Origin: Hetaerina americana
Lineage: Eukaryota > Arthropoda > Insecta > Odonata > Calopterygidae
NCBI GenBank assembly: GCA_022747635.1
Contig: JAKTNV010000007.1
Location: 4,891,905-4,955,904 of the forward strand
Length of the DNA stretch: 64,000 bases
Direction of reading: 5' to 3'
Positions 10,664 through 22,540 of this stretch are shown piece by piece. The notes beneath the pieces are model-generated. The model made no database searches. It was not told the DNA's origin and saw only the letters and a list, made by a program, of their open reading frames with translations. A program made the position numbers and the translations under genes. Numbering within the stretch: the first letter of the stretch is position 1; each line of letters starts with the position of its first letter.

Positions 10664-11828
10664 ATATTGCAGAAAACAGGAGTAGATTAAGAAGGGATTG
10701 GAGACTACTCCACCCCTTATACATGTCTCAGATTATTCAGGTGTGGGGGGAGGGGGGCGGAGAGTGGGCTGGATGAGCAGTGTAAGGATGGAGGGGGTAA
10801 GGGAATGTTGTCCATTATCACTTGTGCTGTTCAACGTACATGTGGAGGAAATGACCAAAGGCAAATTGGAAGAACTGGAGGAAGGAGTGAAAGTCTACTG
10901 GAAATTTGTAAAATCAGTTAGGTTTTGAGAGATGGTTGAGGCTGATTCTTTGTGGAAATCGATTTGTAACACACGAAGAAAGAATCAAAGACTTAGCGTT
11001 TCCTCGGGAAAACTTTGGAAATTATATGAAATTACCTTGATTCTTTCTTCGTCAATTAGGTTTGCTGATGACCAAGGTCTAGTTTCCTGAGAAAATGGGA
11101 AATTCAGTGCGATAGATATGAGATGAGAATCAAGAATAATTAAACAAAGGTCTTTCAATTTTCCAGAAAGAGAAAGGCTAAACTTAACATTGAAATGGGA
11201 GGGAAAAAATAGAGGAGGTAGAACAGTTTACGTATCTTAGAAGTTTATTGGACAAAAAACGTTCCAAGTAGTTCGGACTAAAGGAAAAGAATTGCATTAG
11301 GTAAAGAAGCTTTCACAAGGAGGAGGGAGTTGATGACAGGGATGTTGAGTAAGGATGTTAAGAAGAGACAAGTGAAAACTTTTGATATGGAGATATGTAC
11401 AGTGCGGAAACATGGTCATTGAAGAAGGATGATCGGTGTAGATTGGAGGCTTTTGAAATGTGGGTTTGGAAAAGGATGGATAAGGTGAAGTGAACAGAAA
11501 GGAAAACAAACCACGAAGTACTAGGCATGGTGGGCGAAGGAGAGGGGTTACTGAGAGAAATCCCAAGGAGACAGGAAAAATGGATGAAGGATGTATGTAT
11601 TGATCGGCAGTGGAATGTTGAAGACTGTGATAGAGGGGAGAATGTTAGGCAAAGGAAGGAAGAGGATAGGGATGCTGGATGGGATGAAGGGAGGAAGGAA
11701 GTACTCTGAGATTAAGAGGATGCAGAGTAGGATGCTGGATTTTGTTTTTTTGGGATGGAGAAGATAATTATTTGGTAATGATGTCTATCGAAAACATACC
11801 TTGACTGGTTGATTACCTATAATAATAA
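10664..11828 (+). mobile_element. RTE-type LINE, 5'-truncated decayed copy 1
   Basis: Plus-strand 5'-truncated RTE copy in the last KANSL1 intron. It starts at sequence matching the RT region just before the NLYMSQTAQVRV block. It continues through a degraded RFADDQ motif near 11060 and the C-terminal LGMVGE, then LLREIPRRQEKWMKD, blocks. It ends at a CCTTGACTGGTTGATTACC, then AATAATAAT tail near 11828 that matches the tails of the other RTE copies in this window. Multiple frameshifts make it non-coding. A 130-bp insertion at 10926-11055 interrupts it. It is the most diverged of the five RTE copies here. Confidence 0.8.
10926..11055. mobile_element. 130-bp insertion with 8-bp target duplication inside RTE copy 1
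   Basis: The LINE sequence is split here. TTAGGTTT is present at 10918-10925 and again at 11056-11063, so the intervening 130 bp was inserted with an 8-bp duplication, the size typical of hAT elements. The insert contains a 16-bp inverted repeat (CGAAGAAAGAATCAA-like near 10973-10988 versus TTGATTCTTTCTTCG near 11037-11051). Related sequence occurs at 2944-2985. No clear terminal inverted repeat is visible at the very ends, so the hAT assignment is tentative. Confidence 0.6.
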
Positions 11829-11970
11829 AGAATGCAGTCACTTAAAAATTTGTTTGGTGCTGTAATTTGCCACCTTTAGTTTGTACCACTCTAATAACTG
11901 CCGTTAAACCCTGTAAAGTGAGTTAATTTGTTTTGCTCATCGCTGGCCACGGGGGTTTGTTCTTGAGCAG

Positions 11971-12135
11971 GTCGCCAGTGCTCCACGGTCTCCATGCAGT
12001 GAAACCACCGAGTCAGTCCTGGAGGAGGATGATCGGGGTGATGACGATCTGGACCAAGGGGACCCGGGGCCCATAGACGACCCGGACTGGACGTTGGATG
12101 ATGAAGTGCGGGGCGGGAGGGGACTAAAGAGATAG
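11971..12135 (+). CDS. KANSL1: KANSL1-like gene, terminal coding exon
   Basis: Terminal exon starting in phase 0 after TTCTTGAGCAG and ending at TAG (12133-12135). It reads 54 codons from VASAPRSPCSETTESVLEE, through an acidic Asp/Gly-rich stretch, to DPDWTLDDE and ending RGLKR. Phase agrees with the donor at 9810. The acidic tail has no domain I recognise, and it does not resemble the human KANSL1 terminus, so identity here rests on splice phase and position. With the four upstream exons the window encodes about 395 C-terminal residues. A second acceptor-linked short frame at 12547 could serve as an alternative last exon. Confidence 0.68.
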   Translation, partial: VASAPRSPCSETTESVLEEDDRGDDDLDQGDPGPIDDPDWTLDDEVRGGRGLKR

Positions 12136-12546
12136 GCGGGCCCAAATGCTGGCCTTGGGTCACTTGTCATTCAATGCTCTTTTGGTGCACCTATCATGGG
12201 CTGACCTTGGAATGTGAAGCCTGATGTCACTAAGAGTGTTGGCATTGTTAGCTCGTTTCTCATCCCTTATTACATAAGGGTGTAGGCTTTTATTTGCAGG
12301 GTATCCAGTGTGTTGGTATTCATGTCACTTTAGTGGAATTGGTGGCTGTGAGTTCCTTACTGAAAATTCCTTTGCTCTTCACCACATTACCTTTTAAATT
12401 TTCTATGTAGCTTGAGCAAATTGTGTATGTTATGTTGCACAAACCAGGAAAGCAGCTGGTGTGCTGCAGGGAGAGGGAGGAGGGATGCTTGCGAGGAGTT
12501 GTCCTTCCTCCCGGCTTATATCCCCAGTGACACGCATTGTCCCCAG

Positions 12547-12636
12547 GTCACAACGAGCATTGCTCGTTCGGATGACGTGGAGATGATGTGGGCGGAGGAG
12601 AGTTGCGGAGAGTGTACAGTCAAGGGGGCAAAGTGA
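12547..12636 (+). CDS. Candidate alternative terminal exon of the KANSL1-like gene
   Basis: A pyrimidine-containing acceptor (CATTGTCCCCAG) at 12546 is followed by 29 codons in phase 0 ending at TGA. They read VTTSIARSDDVEMMWAEE and then SCGECTVKGAK. Phase 0 means it could join the donor at 9810 in place of the exon at 11971. Both exons start with a GTC codon and encode short acidic tails. No conservation evidence is available. It may equally be chance sequence in the 3' UTR. Confidence 0.25.
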   Translation, partial: VTTSIARSDDVEMMWAEESCGECTVKGAK

Positions 12637-12969
12637 GATAAGCATTTATCTTTGATTAACTCGGTTTGGACTCTTTGTGTGTGGTTGTATGTTTAGCTGA
12701 TTGAATAAGTATGTTTGTGCCGCAGATGGGAATGTTGCAAGAATGATGATTGAATGTGGAAGAGAGAGCAAGGTAAACCTCTACAAAGTGATTGATTACA
12801 TGAGTTTGTCCTCAGTGCTGTCAATTCCCATCCTAATTAAACATTGTGGTAATGTATTGCTTGGTTGGATTTTTCAAGGGAATTGCGGTGAAGCACCCGA
12901 CTGGTGGGGCGTGGTGGTCTCCATTGTGTCCCTGAGGTCACTTGGGGGGAATGATGCCAACAATGTTTA

Positions 12970-12975
12970 AATAAA
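12970..12975 (+). promoter_or_regulatory. Possible polyadenylation signal
   Basis: AATAAA about 835 bases after the stop codon. It is only one of several AATAAA-like hexamers in AT-rich DNA, so support is weak. Confidence 0.25.
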
Positions 12976-15900
12976 AAGATAATTTAGTGTCCCTCCCTGT
13001 CCCCCCCTGAGAAAAGGTGTGGTGAGAGCACTTGGGGGTTGAAAGAATGAGCCCACCACTTGGATATCAGTTGGAAAGAAACGGAAAAATATGTACATGT
13101 CTCTCATTTGCATTTTTCATTGGTCGAGGGTACATGCATAATTTTCCTTGTAATGATTTTTACGTTAGTGTTTCTGTTGTTCAGTTTTCACTCTCTTCTC
13201 CCTGTTGTGGGCAGGAGAAAAACAAGTGAAATTTGTAGAAAAGACATTAAAAGTAATTATTTTTCTTTTTCATTCTGTTGACATGTAATGTGGAAAGCGT
13301 TTGAAAAGGCTTCTACTGTGGTTTTAAGAAATAGATGTTAATGTACTCTTTATAAGAGCATATTATATAATACACGTATCATCATAGCCACTTGAAACGG
13401 TCATCATTGCCAAAAATTCACCCTATTTTTTTTAAGTTGTTCAATACATACCATTCCATGATGGTGATAATTAGCGTTTATGTACATGTTCAAGTGTAAG
13501 ATGCAAGTTGTCTTATTGTACTCTACCCTTGAATGAAGTCATAATTTCAACTAGTGTACTCTGTGTAAATTCAAATTAAATGAAAAGTGAAAATTTTGAA
13601 TGACAACCAGTAACTTTTCAACTCCTTGCTAAGTAAGGCTCGTTGAAAAGGGCTGAGGTGAATCCTGGCCTCATTGATGATAATGCTTATGATTCAAACC
13701 ATTTTGGAAAAATTGCGCAATTACAGGGTTAAGTTTCATTGAAAGTGCTCAAAAATTTGAATAACTATCTTTTATCTGTAATTCTCGAGTGAATTACTTC
13801 TCATGGTTTTATGTAGTTCAGGGGAGGGGTAATCCGTGAATTAATGAAATCGAATTAAAATGAAATTCTATCGGAAATTCATGATGCAGACTATCATTAA
13901 CTCACAGGGAGGAATGAAAAAGACAAATCAACCCAAAAGTTTTTGAGGTAAAGAAAAATATGAACAAGTACGACTGTATTTTTTAGGCCAAGTGACAAAC
14001 GACAGCATTATCATTTGTCACATATTACATCATAAAACTGGGATAATATCCATTATTGTTGTAGTTTCTAATGCACTGCTGCTGCTGCTTGCACAATACT
14101 GCTAGATGCAATTTCCATTCATTTTAGTGTACAATATGTTTACCAGGCATTCAATCAAAATGCAACAAATCATAGTAAAAAGATCATGCTTGTTATAAAA
14201 GGAGGCCGGATGTTATGGTAGGGTGTTTGATATGGGAGCAGGTGTACTGCTGTCTAGGCTGAGAGGGAGTCATAGAGTTAGGGGAAGGTCCGCACTTGTA
14301 TGAAATGTAGCAAGTGATATTTTGTAGAATGGAAGAAGAAATCAAAAAGAAATGCTTTCACCATGGAGAAATTCCATCCACCTCAACAAAAATCCATAAT
14401 TTCATTTCATTTTCACTTGAGGTTAATTGGTGCTGAGAAATTATACCTCAAAGTTATTCCGGGAAGATGTGACTTGGCTCCACAGTTCTCCACTTGGCTC
14501 AATGCCTCTCGGATGTAGCCTCTTTGTGCAGCTGCATCTCTTCATTAGCTCACTTGGTGTTCAGGCAATTCCATAAACACGTGTACTTGTTTCATTGTTA
14601 TTGAAATAAGTTTCTCTTGTTTAGGACTACCTTCTTTGACATACAGTAGAGGAACAAAGTAACTTAAGTTGGAGAAGCAAAAACTTTTTAGGTCAGTAAA
14701 TAAATGTATGGCCTGCAATAATTGAAAGGTTCTTCTTGACACATGGGCTGCTGGGAAATACTCTTGCAAATTTTACATTTAGTAGAGTTGCAACCGTATA
14801 GTTCCAGTATGACTACCATTCCTGATGTTATAATGATTTGAAAGGATTTAAGATTCAAACAAACTGGTTTGTTTGAGAAATACTAAATTATTGTATATTC
14901 TTCAGTGATACCTATAATACTTCATGATTGTGGTGCAAGGCATCAATAGATTATTTGAACATGCTTACATCATCGGTATCAGAAACATAAAAAGATCTGC
15001 AAGCAAAAATTTTATGGCATATTCAGGTTAACCTGTGTGAGGTTTGAGTGATGACACCCTGGGTTTCTGTTTGAACTTCATATCTCCTTTTCCCTAGCCT
15101 TTCTTTCGTTCTCTCTGAGGTCTGGGCATTTGAAATTCTGGACAAGTGTGGAAAGGAAACTTAAGAGTTGACAGGGCAACTTAAGTGCTTTTTCATCTCC
15201 AAGAACCCCATTGTTATGACAGCTGTGTTGTGTGCCAATGGAGATGAATAGCGTGCAGAGTACAAGCAGTCAAAAATTGGACAAATAACAATATATTTAT
15301 GCAATGCAAATCATATCTTGCCAGAAAAATATTTGAGTTAGAAATTTAAATCAAAGCTGTTATATTAACTGTTTTGAAATTACCAATTTTGAGTGGAATA
15401 CCAAATTGAATGGTAGAGTACCCTTACAACAGGGAAAGGGATAACCTTACAGCTGATTGGAAAATAACAAAAAGTGTGAGAGAGTGTACAACCCTTAAGA
15501 GATCATTGCGAAGGGAGTTGGGATGAGTGGGCTTGAATGGACCAGCACTCGCACCCTACAGCAACTACCAAGACAAATTGCATTATGACATCATCATGGA
15601 GGGTTCTCTTGGCTTCTTGCCATTTCCTTCTATTTCTCATAATTTCTTTTTGCCTCTACAACCATCTGACATTGGTGATGAAAGGTGAGTGAAATGTTTT
15701 AATATTGTGTCTACTTAATGGAATGAGATAATCACTATTGGAGTTCTTTTCTTTGGTTTTTCTAATTAATTAAAGTTCAAATCAATATCTGAATTACAGT
15801 GTACTTAAAAACATTTTAATCTTACTAAATGAAAACTCCATCCCTAAAATTGAAATATTTAAATAAAAATAGTTGTTTTTTGCAAGAGAAAAATTAAACA

Positions 15901-16574
15901 AAAATGTGTCATCTAATGGAGGCAGAGGTTATTCAGAGGGACAAAGGAATTAAGTGTGAGGGTCATAATAATATTCTGGAAATGGAAGTAAAATGTTGCG
16001 TACACACATCTATTCAAGATGCCTAACAAGTGATGGGCCACTGAATATGCTTAAATGCCATAATTTTCATAAATCCAGCTGAGTAAATTGGTGAGAGAAA
16101 TAATTAAAAGGTGAACATATACCTAACATAATAAGAGGTGGACATCAACATGACTGCAGAGCTGTGCACTTCCAATGATAAATTAAAGATTCCACAGGAT
16201 GGATTTCCATACAATGTAATGCAAATTTCGAATCCCATCACCTGACAACATTGCTGATCTGTGAGCTTGCAACTCTGGAATATGGGAACCATGTCATCTT
16301 TATTCCTTCAAGTTCATCAAACTTGGAACAGTTAATGTGTTTACTTATTTTAAGCATAGGTCCCATTATTATGTAGATGTAGGTTTTCTGATATTTTTTG
16401 TTCTACAATTAAATTGGTATATGGTGTTCTTTAGTCAGGAACTTGTAAGTATCAAGGTACAAGTCAACTTGGAAGGATATTGATTTTATCTAATGAATAT
16501 CAATTTTCAAACACTTTAATTTGTGATAAAGTTTTGTTACAAACCCTGGAGGCGACATCTTTCCCATTGGTATC
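12976..16574. other. Intergenic, no recognised feature
   Basis: AT-rich sequence. I looked for transposase, reverse transcriptase and exon signals on both strands and found none I could support. The minus-strand open frame near 14545-14769 has no recognisable motif. Confidence 0.45.
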
Positions 16575-16760
16575 AAGATGCCTACGTAAGGTGCTCTGTG
16601 GAGAGTACTTAAATTGGGGTGTGTCTGTCGGATTGAACCTTAAACTACGGACCCCTTGATGCCTTTTGTAAAGAGTAGGATGATGCAGGGTTTCTCTCTG
16701 CCCTGCCTCTTTCCCATCCAACCCTAATGGTGCAAATTGGGCCCTGCATCTGAGGACATG
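16575..16760 (+). mobile_element. SINE fragment (same family as 23896-24200)
   Basis: Plus-strand sequence aligning by eye with the body of the minus-strand SINE at 23896-24200. Shared landmarks in order are AGGTGCTCTGTGGAG, CTACGGACCCCTTGATGCC, GTAAAGAGTAGG, a CTTCTCTC/CTGCC block, and GGTGCAAAT. The tRNA-like head appears to be missing or decayed. Ends are approximate. Confidence 0.65.
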
Positions 16761-18428
16761 CAAGGGTTTTAAGTGCAGTTTGGATTCAACATGCATGACC
16801 TTCCTGAAGCTTGCTTTTGCCAAAACAATGAGCGAAGTAATGGAGAAATTACTTTTTCCAAAGTAATGGATAAATGGCATTGAGTCCCATAAATATTTAA
16901 ATTCTTGGTGTCCCAATAAGAAACATAGATGAAGGGTTTAAAAAAAGTACAAGAGCAGTACGGAATGACGGGAATTGTAAGGATGGCCATGTACAAGAGA
17001 AAATACCAAACTCTTGGAGGAGGCAACAATCTTAATTTATGATGTACAATGGGATAAATACGTGTAACCTGGAGGGTCATGAGCTGTGGAGTCTCTGCAA
17101 CGCAGCCTCCAGAAGCTACACTGAGACAATGATGAGAGCAAATGAGCCAATTGCCATGGAAGCTTGGGGAATGATGCCATGGAGAGGTTCCTGGCATTAT
17201 TGTGGTACGAAGGTGGACCCTTGGATCGTCAACCTGGCCCTCCAGCTGCCGGTGTGATGCTCCCCCATGTGCCTCTCCTCCCCCTTCTCTTGATGGGAAA
17301 CACCCGGCGAGGGCATGTGGGGTTTTGAAGAGCTGGGGAGGTGGATGAAGGAAAACTCAAGAGTAGTAGAGGAAGTGTCCCCAAGCCATCTGATGCATTG
17401 GAGGGCTCTGTGCAGGGGGATGGGCTCTCTTCGGCAGGGCCCTTACTACAAGATGAAGGAACCCATATGTGTGGACCCAAGTCCTGAAGGATATTTTATT
17501 GACATCAAATTGAATATAGTTTATCTAACCCACACTGGGCTATCAGGAAAGTCAAAATATGCAATTTTGATACGAGCAAATAATTTCCCCCAATCATCAG
17601 AATGGGAGACTTGGGAAGGACCCGTATTAATTATTTTTCCATCATGACTACCACAGCTGAACCTTAAATGAGGGGGGGGGGGGGGGGCAGTGTATATAGT
17701 CCAAAAAATATTTAAGCGGAAAATAACTTCTTCATAATTAGAATTCTATTGATCCCATAGTCATGTGGCAGTTTTTAAAATTCACAGTAAAATATGTTTC
17801 AAAATGTGGTTCTATACATATTAGTGTCAGCTGCATGGGTTGTTCATTGTGTTCAATTACCTTTGCCATATCAGCAGTTGCTTTTCAAAGTTGTCATGAG
17901 GAAAAGTGAATCAGTGTATAACCTAATGAATACCCCCCAAATGTTAGGGTATTTATTTGTGAAGCTTAATAGTTTCTCTATCTAACAGACACTGCTTGAA
18001 ATATCTTTCGTAAATTATATCACGTGGAAGTGTAAATGGGTTATTTCCATTTGGTTGGTTATACATGCTCAATGGACCAGTTTTTTTGAAGGCTCTGGTT
18101 TTGATTTCTTCCCATAGTTAATATTTCATCAAATAAGCTCTAGTATTGTATTTTTCCCTTGAAAGGGAAACAAAGCCCTTCATCCTGGCATGGTGACAAT
18201 CCTGTTTTGAATGTTTAAGGTGGTTCATCTGCCAGTGTATAGTGGACACCTATCTCCGTCCATGGAGAGTTTACCGTAATTTGGTCTGAATATCCAAGCA
18301 ATAGCATACTTAGGAATTCCTGTACAAATACCCAATAGATCAGAACCTGAAACTCAACTCACATGGCTACCACACTCTTAACTGAATGTTGTCAATGGTT
18401 ATGAAAATTTATACCTGATTATTATTAC
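16761..18428. other. Intergenic, unassigned
   Basis: Mixed composition. The slightly GC-richer part near 17050-17480 has short open frames on both strands but no recognised protein motif. A 16-base G run lies at 17672-17687. Confidence 0.4.
17672..17687 (+). repeat. Poly-G run (16 G)
   Basis: Uninterrupted run of 16 G, followed by CAG. Confidence 0.95.
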
Positions 18429-18533
18429 AATGCAACAATTTTGAAAGTGATAATATAATTTGCCCGGACCGGGATTTAAACCCGGATCCCGGCCATGTTT
18501 TTTAGCCAGTTTAGCTACAGAGGCGTCCTCTGG
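18429..18533 (-). mobile_element. tRNA-derived SINE
   Basis: On the minus strand this reads GAGGACGCCTC, a box-A-like TAGCTAAACTGG, a box-B-like GGTTTAAATCCC, CGGTCCGGGC, then a body with TTTCAAAATTGTTGCATTG. The head and tail match the SINE pair at 28375-28693, so this is the same family. The tail ends in an ATT/ATTATT repeat. It is a dispersed retroposon and not a functional tRNA gene, since the acceptor stem does not close and non-tRNA sequence follows directly. Confidence 0.75.
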
Positions 18534-18649
18534 TTGTCCCAGAGGTGCCATCAGCATTTTAAAATTGCTGGGGCAAGAGCACGCCTAATTGGTAACCGAT
18601 TCCAAAAACAGTATTTGTTATTGATAAAAATGCCATAGAAGTGTCTATG

Positions 18650-20080
18650 CACTGGGTGGGTTGGAATTTGCCTAGAGGAGTCTGTGACATATAATTTACA
18701 TAAAAGTGATTGTGCCGGAATAGCTTAAGGAGCGCCCTTGAGCAAAAATTGGGGTTTACAAAAGTATATAGTCCATGTAAATAGGTCTTGGATAATACAA
18801 ATGACCCCCCTTGTGTTGAAGATGATGACTAACGGAAATGCACACGTGGGCCTTGCCATGGATAATGAGTGCCGTTGAGTAAAGACGTCTATCCATCGCA
18901 AAATCTCTGGAGTAGCCCTGGTTGTGATGAACATATACGGGGCTGCTGTAGGTTTGGCCAAGTTAGCACCTTCTTGGAAAAGAGGTGCTAAGGAGCATTT
19001 TGATAATTGTTTGTGGCTGCTATTAAAATGGCTCGCTCTCTGTCACTGGGGCCGGGGGTTCCTCCGGTGAGGGTACAGGGGAGGTATCTAAATATTTGTG
19101 TTTGCTGGGAACACGGAGAAGAAATTGGACAAAATATCTTTGAATTCTGAGGGCGGTGAGTCGTATCCAGGATCCGTGGGCTCATCAGCGGAGTCTTCAA
19201 TCGACAGTTCTGTGTCTGATGCCGGATTTAGGAGATCTACTCGATCAGCTTGGGGGGCTGAGCCTTCTAATAAAAGTAGTTTGTTGAATAATTCTAGGTG
19301 TACCTCTTTGGGGATCGTCTGAGGCGTGGCCTTGGTTATATCAGCAGCTGACTGCATAGGCGTGCATATCGTAATGGGGGTGAAGGCGGTAGATGCACAC
19401 ACAATGAGAGGAGCAAGGCTAGTTTAGTCTGGATGTGGGCGTTCTCCCATCCCGTCCTCGTAAGGACTGCAAAGGCTGGTTCTGCTGTTGTCCAGATGTC
19501 CCTCCCCTCCGAGTCCCGGTGGGAGTGTATGTTAGCGACCGTTGGACGATGATATGATCGTCAGGGGTGGTAGAGGGACCGCATTCGGAGGAAGAGGCAG
19601 TGATTCGTTCCCCCAGTCTAAAAGCCGTCTCTCATCCATGGCTCTTTATGATGGTAAATAGGCGGATCCTGTTATAAAAGACAGAACGTGCGGTGGCATT
19701 GGCCAGTCTGATGCCATTGACATCATAAGTCCAGTTCGTGTAAATCGCATCTGGTTATGGTTATGGCTGTTGTGACTTTCTATGATGTTAAAGAACAGTT
19801 GTAAACCCTTCATCGTCGAATACAGTAATGTTATGTACCGGTAAGGACAGATCAGCAAAGGACTTTGGAAGGAGGTTGTGACACACGGAGAATTAGGAAA
19901 GCACCCACTTGTGAATTGGCCTGTCCTTGGAAGTTTTGGATAATTTACTGTATTCGTTCAGCATTCTGTTGCACTTGTTGTGAGAACTCTGCCATTGATG
20001 TTCTCATCTCTGCTGCCCATGCAGGTGGCTCACCCGTGCTCAGGATGGAGGTTGCTGGGGGATGGAGGTGATGGTGGCCC
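18650..20080 (-). other. Unidentified coding-like remnant
   Basis: A stretch noticeably richer in GC than its surroundings. The best open frames are on the minus strand: 19088-19402 (104 codons, containing HLELFNKLLLLEGSAPQADR), 18725-18961 and 19646-19858, in differing frames. Upstream of these a broken frame reads AEMRTSMAEFSQQVQQNAER, which looks helical. The pattern suggests a decayed protein-coding element or old viral-type or transposon open frame. I do not recognise the family and assign no function. Ends are approximate. Confidence 0.3.
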
Positions 20081-21479
20081 ACAGATTGTGGTAGGAAGTG
20101 TAGAATATCCTCGTATCAAGTCAACTCATTTTCCTCCTCCTTAAGTGTTAGAAATGAATTCCTCATACTATAAATTATTGGTACAGTAAATGTGAAAATA
20201 GTGCTGTTCTGCTATAACAAAATTTGCTGTGCTTTCTGTAACAACACTTCTAGAAGCAGGAAGAACCAGAATCCATCACTAATGACTAGAACATTTTCAG
20301 TTTGGTTTTGGAAATGTAAGAAATAGGTCTGTGGTTTGCAATACTTGATTTATTATCACACTTATAAATAATGCTTAAAAACCCTTATTTCTACCACTTA
20401 TGGAATGTGCCTTTTGAAAATGAAATGTACAAAATATAAAGAACAGGGAAAATAAATTCAAATTTCTTAAAGATGTAAGCAAAAATACCATCCAGTCTGA
20501 ACACATTTGAGTCCTTGGCTTTTTCAATTTCTTCATTCCAGCCAGTTCAAAATCACAATCCTATAAGTTACCTTGCGGAAATTCGTTCAGTTTCATTTAT
20601 ATTTGTTCGGACTTAAAATAATAACATTTATATCCAAAATTATTAGCCAACAAATGTACAATATTTTTCCCATTTGAGGAATTTTTATTACTCTAAAACA
20701 GTTTAAGGCAAGTCATAATTTTTCTATTTTTCATTAATGACAGGGCAGAAATTTGATACTTGACTACTTATCTGAATCTCTACTTTCTAAATATACTGTT
20801 TATGAAATAAATTTATTGACTTCGTGCATTCTTTTCTCAATACACAGAATTGTGGATAATCACTGGGGCAATGACAAGTTCAACTTTGTATGAGCTACCT
20901 TCAATCTTTCCAAGGCAAAACTAAAGGAACTAGAAAATGTTCTGCTGCTTTATTTCTTAAAAGTAATACAAAGCTAACGATTGAGTGGATGACATTATGA
21001 AAGTTTGTACATCAGAGTCTATATAGGTTTCATATAAAAAATTCCAGTGCCCAAACAACATTGGATCACATAAGGCACTATGGTTATAACTTATGAAATC
21101 ATAATACAAATAATTCTAGTCTAAACAGGATTTTGTAGCATTTAATGTAAAGATCATGTCCAATGCAGAATGTTAGGAATCTCTAACTACTCATGAACCT
21201 AACATTAAATTACAATAGCAAACAAATCTTACCACTTTACTTGTATATTCTATGGTATTTTACGCAGAAATAATGGTCGAGGAACGAGAAAAAATATTTG
21301 CCATTGGTTGATATTATTTCAGATGCCCTTTATGTGGATCCCTGGAATTGTCTTATCATCAGTTGCTGAAGTTATACTGGCAAGGTGTTGTGTCTTGGAA
21401 CATCTTTAAATTTGTAGAAGTATTTCTCTGAGTTTAAAATGACTTACACATGAGAAAGAACATTAATTTATCTGTACAG
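20081..21479. other. Intergenic, no recognised feature
   Basis: Strongly AT-rich, with no open frame or repeat I could identify. Confidence 0.5.
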
Positions 21480-21565
21480 ACATATCAGGTTTATCAACCT
21501 GATGATGACTTTCAACATCAAAACCTGGGTCATGTTTTTTTAAATAAAATGTGTGGAATTACAAA
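21480..21565 (+). repeat. Single copy of the CCTGATGATG hairpin module
   Basis: Reads CCTGATGATGAC (21498), a short ACTTTCAACAT segment, AAAACCTGG (21520), then TTAAATAAAATGTGTGGAATT. The order and spacing match the outer ends of the palindrome at 5057-6019, so this is a diverged solitary copy of that terminal module. Just upstream TCAGGTT is followed by AACCTGA, forming a small inverted repeat at the module's start. Confidence 0.6.
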
Positions 21566-21569
21566 GTAA

Positions 21570-22540
21570 ATTAGTTCATTTTAATATGATATGCAAATTC
21601 CATAAAGTTATGCCTGAGACAACAAACATTAGTGATTGCTGATAGTTGTTCTCTGTCTCATTTACTGCTTCAATCATCATTGTAAGTTGCTCCCTTACAG
21701 CCAATGTGACATGGATTATTTGCTGTACACTTTCTGGTCCAGCCTCTTCACTCATAACCACACAGTTGTCAATCTCATCTCTTCAATGTTCCATATTCCT
21801 GGATTCCATGGATAAAACTGGTTCAGATTTTTGTGCTTATCTAAGTGTGCAAAACAATCTAGATATGTGTGCTCTGGTCCATGAGTCTGCAATTTACGTT
21901 TATTTCTAGTATGCCCGAAAGGAGTGGCATTTGGCCATCATTTAGGCCATAAACAAATCGTAGAGGCCTACAGTCGGTACATGTGTCTGTAAAACCTGCT
22001 GGTTTTGCGTAGATCTGTTTTAGGCATTCTAAAGTGGTTGATATCACATATTCTGTAAACCATGTTTAAGAATATGTACATCATTTAGGATACCTCAGAG
22101 TTATTGCTGTTTAAGTTCTTTGATAGGAATTGACTTGAATGTTCTGACTATCTTATTTTGAGTTCTCCCCATTTTTTCTTCATGGAATATTTATTTGTCT
22201 TTCTCTGAGCATTCTGCATTCCATTTGTTGAAGTCCTACTTCTTGTCTGCTTTAAACAATGCAAGTACGCCCACACCCTTCTTTGTTGGCCATTCTACAA
22301 CTTTGATGCATACTAAATAAGGTTTGTTTTCTTCCTCCCCAGTAGCCTCTCCACCTCTCACATTCCACTGAAATGAATAATGTTCACTTCCTGACTCTTG
22401 GAAGGTTTCCAGGTGGCTCCTTGAGGTCACTGATGATTTCTTGGAATCTTTGTTGGCTGCTCCGATTGGCATTCTTTTGTCTGCAAGTGCATGGGCAGCT
22501 TCTAATGTTTCAGTAATTACACGATAATGCATAAACATTG
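21570..22540 (-). other. Unidentified minus-strand coding-like segment
   Basis: The minus-strand frame 22236-22538 gives 100 codons with KPYLVCIKVVEWPTKKGVGV near its end. Coding-like but broken frames continue downstream toward 21576. It has the look of a decayed pseudogene. I do not recognise the protein and propose no function. Confidence 0.25.

Larger units (their letters stand above)
12136..12975 (+). other. Probable 3' UTR of the KANSL1-like gene
   Basis: Sequence after the stop codon, with mixed base composition. It contains the candidate alternative exon at 12547-12636 and an AATAAA at 12970-12975 that could be the polyadenylation signal. The true 3' end cannot be fixed from sequence alone. 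Confidence 0.4.
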
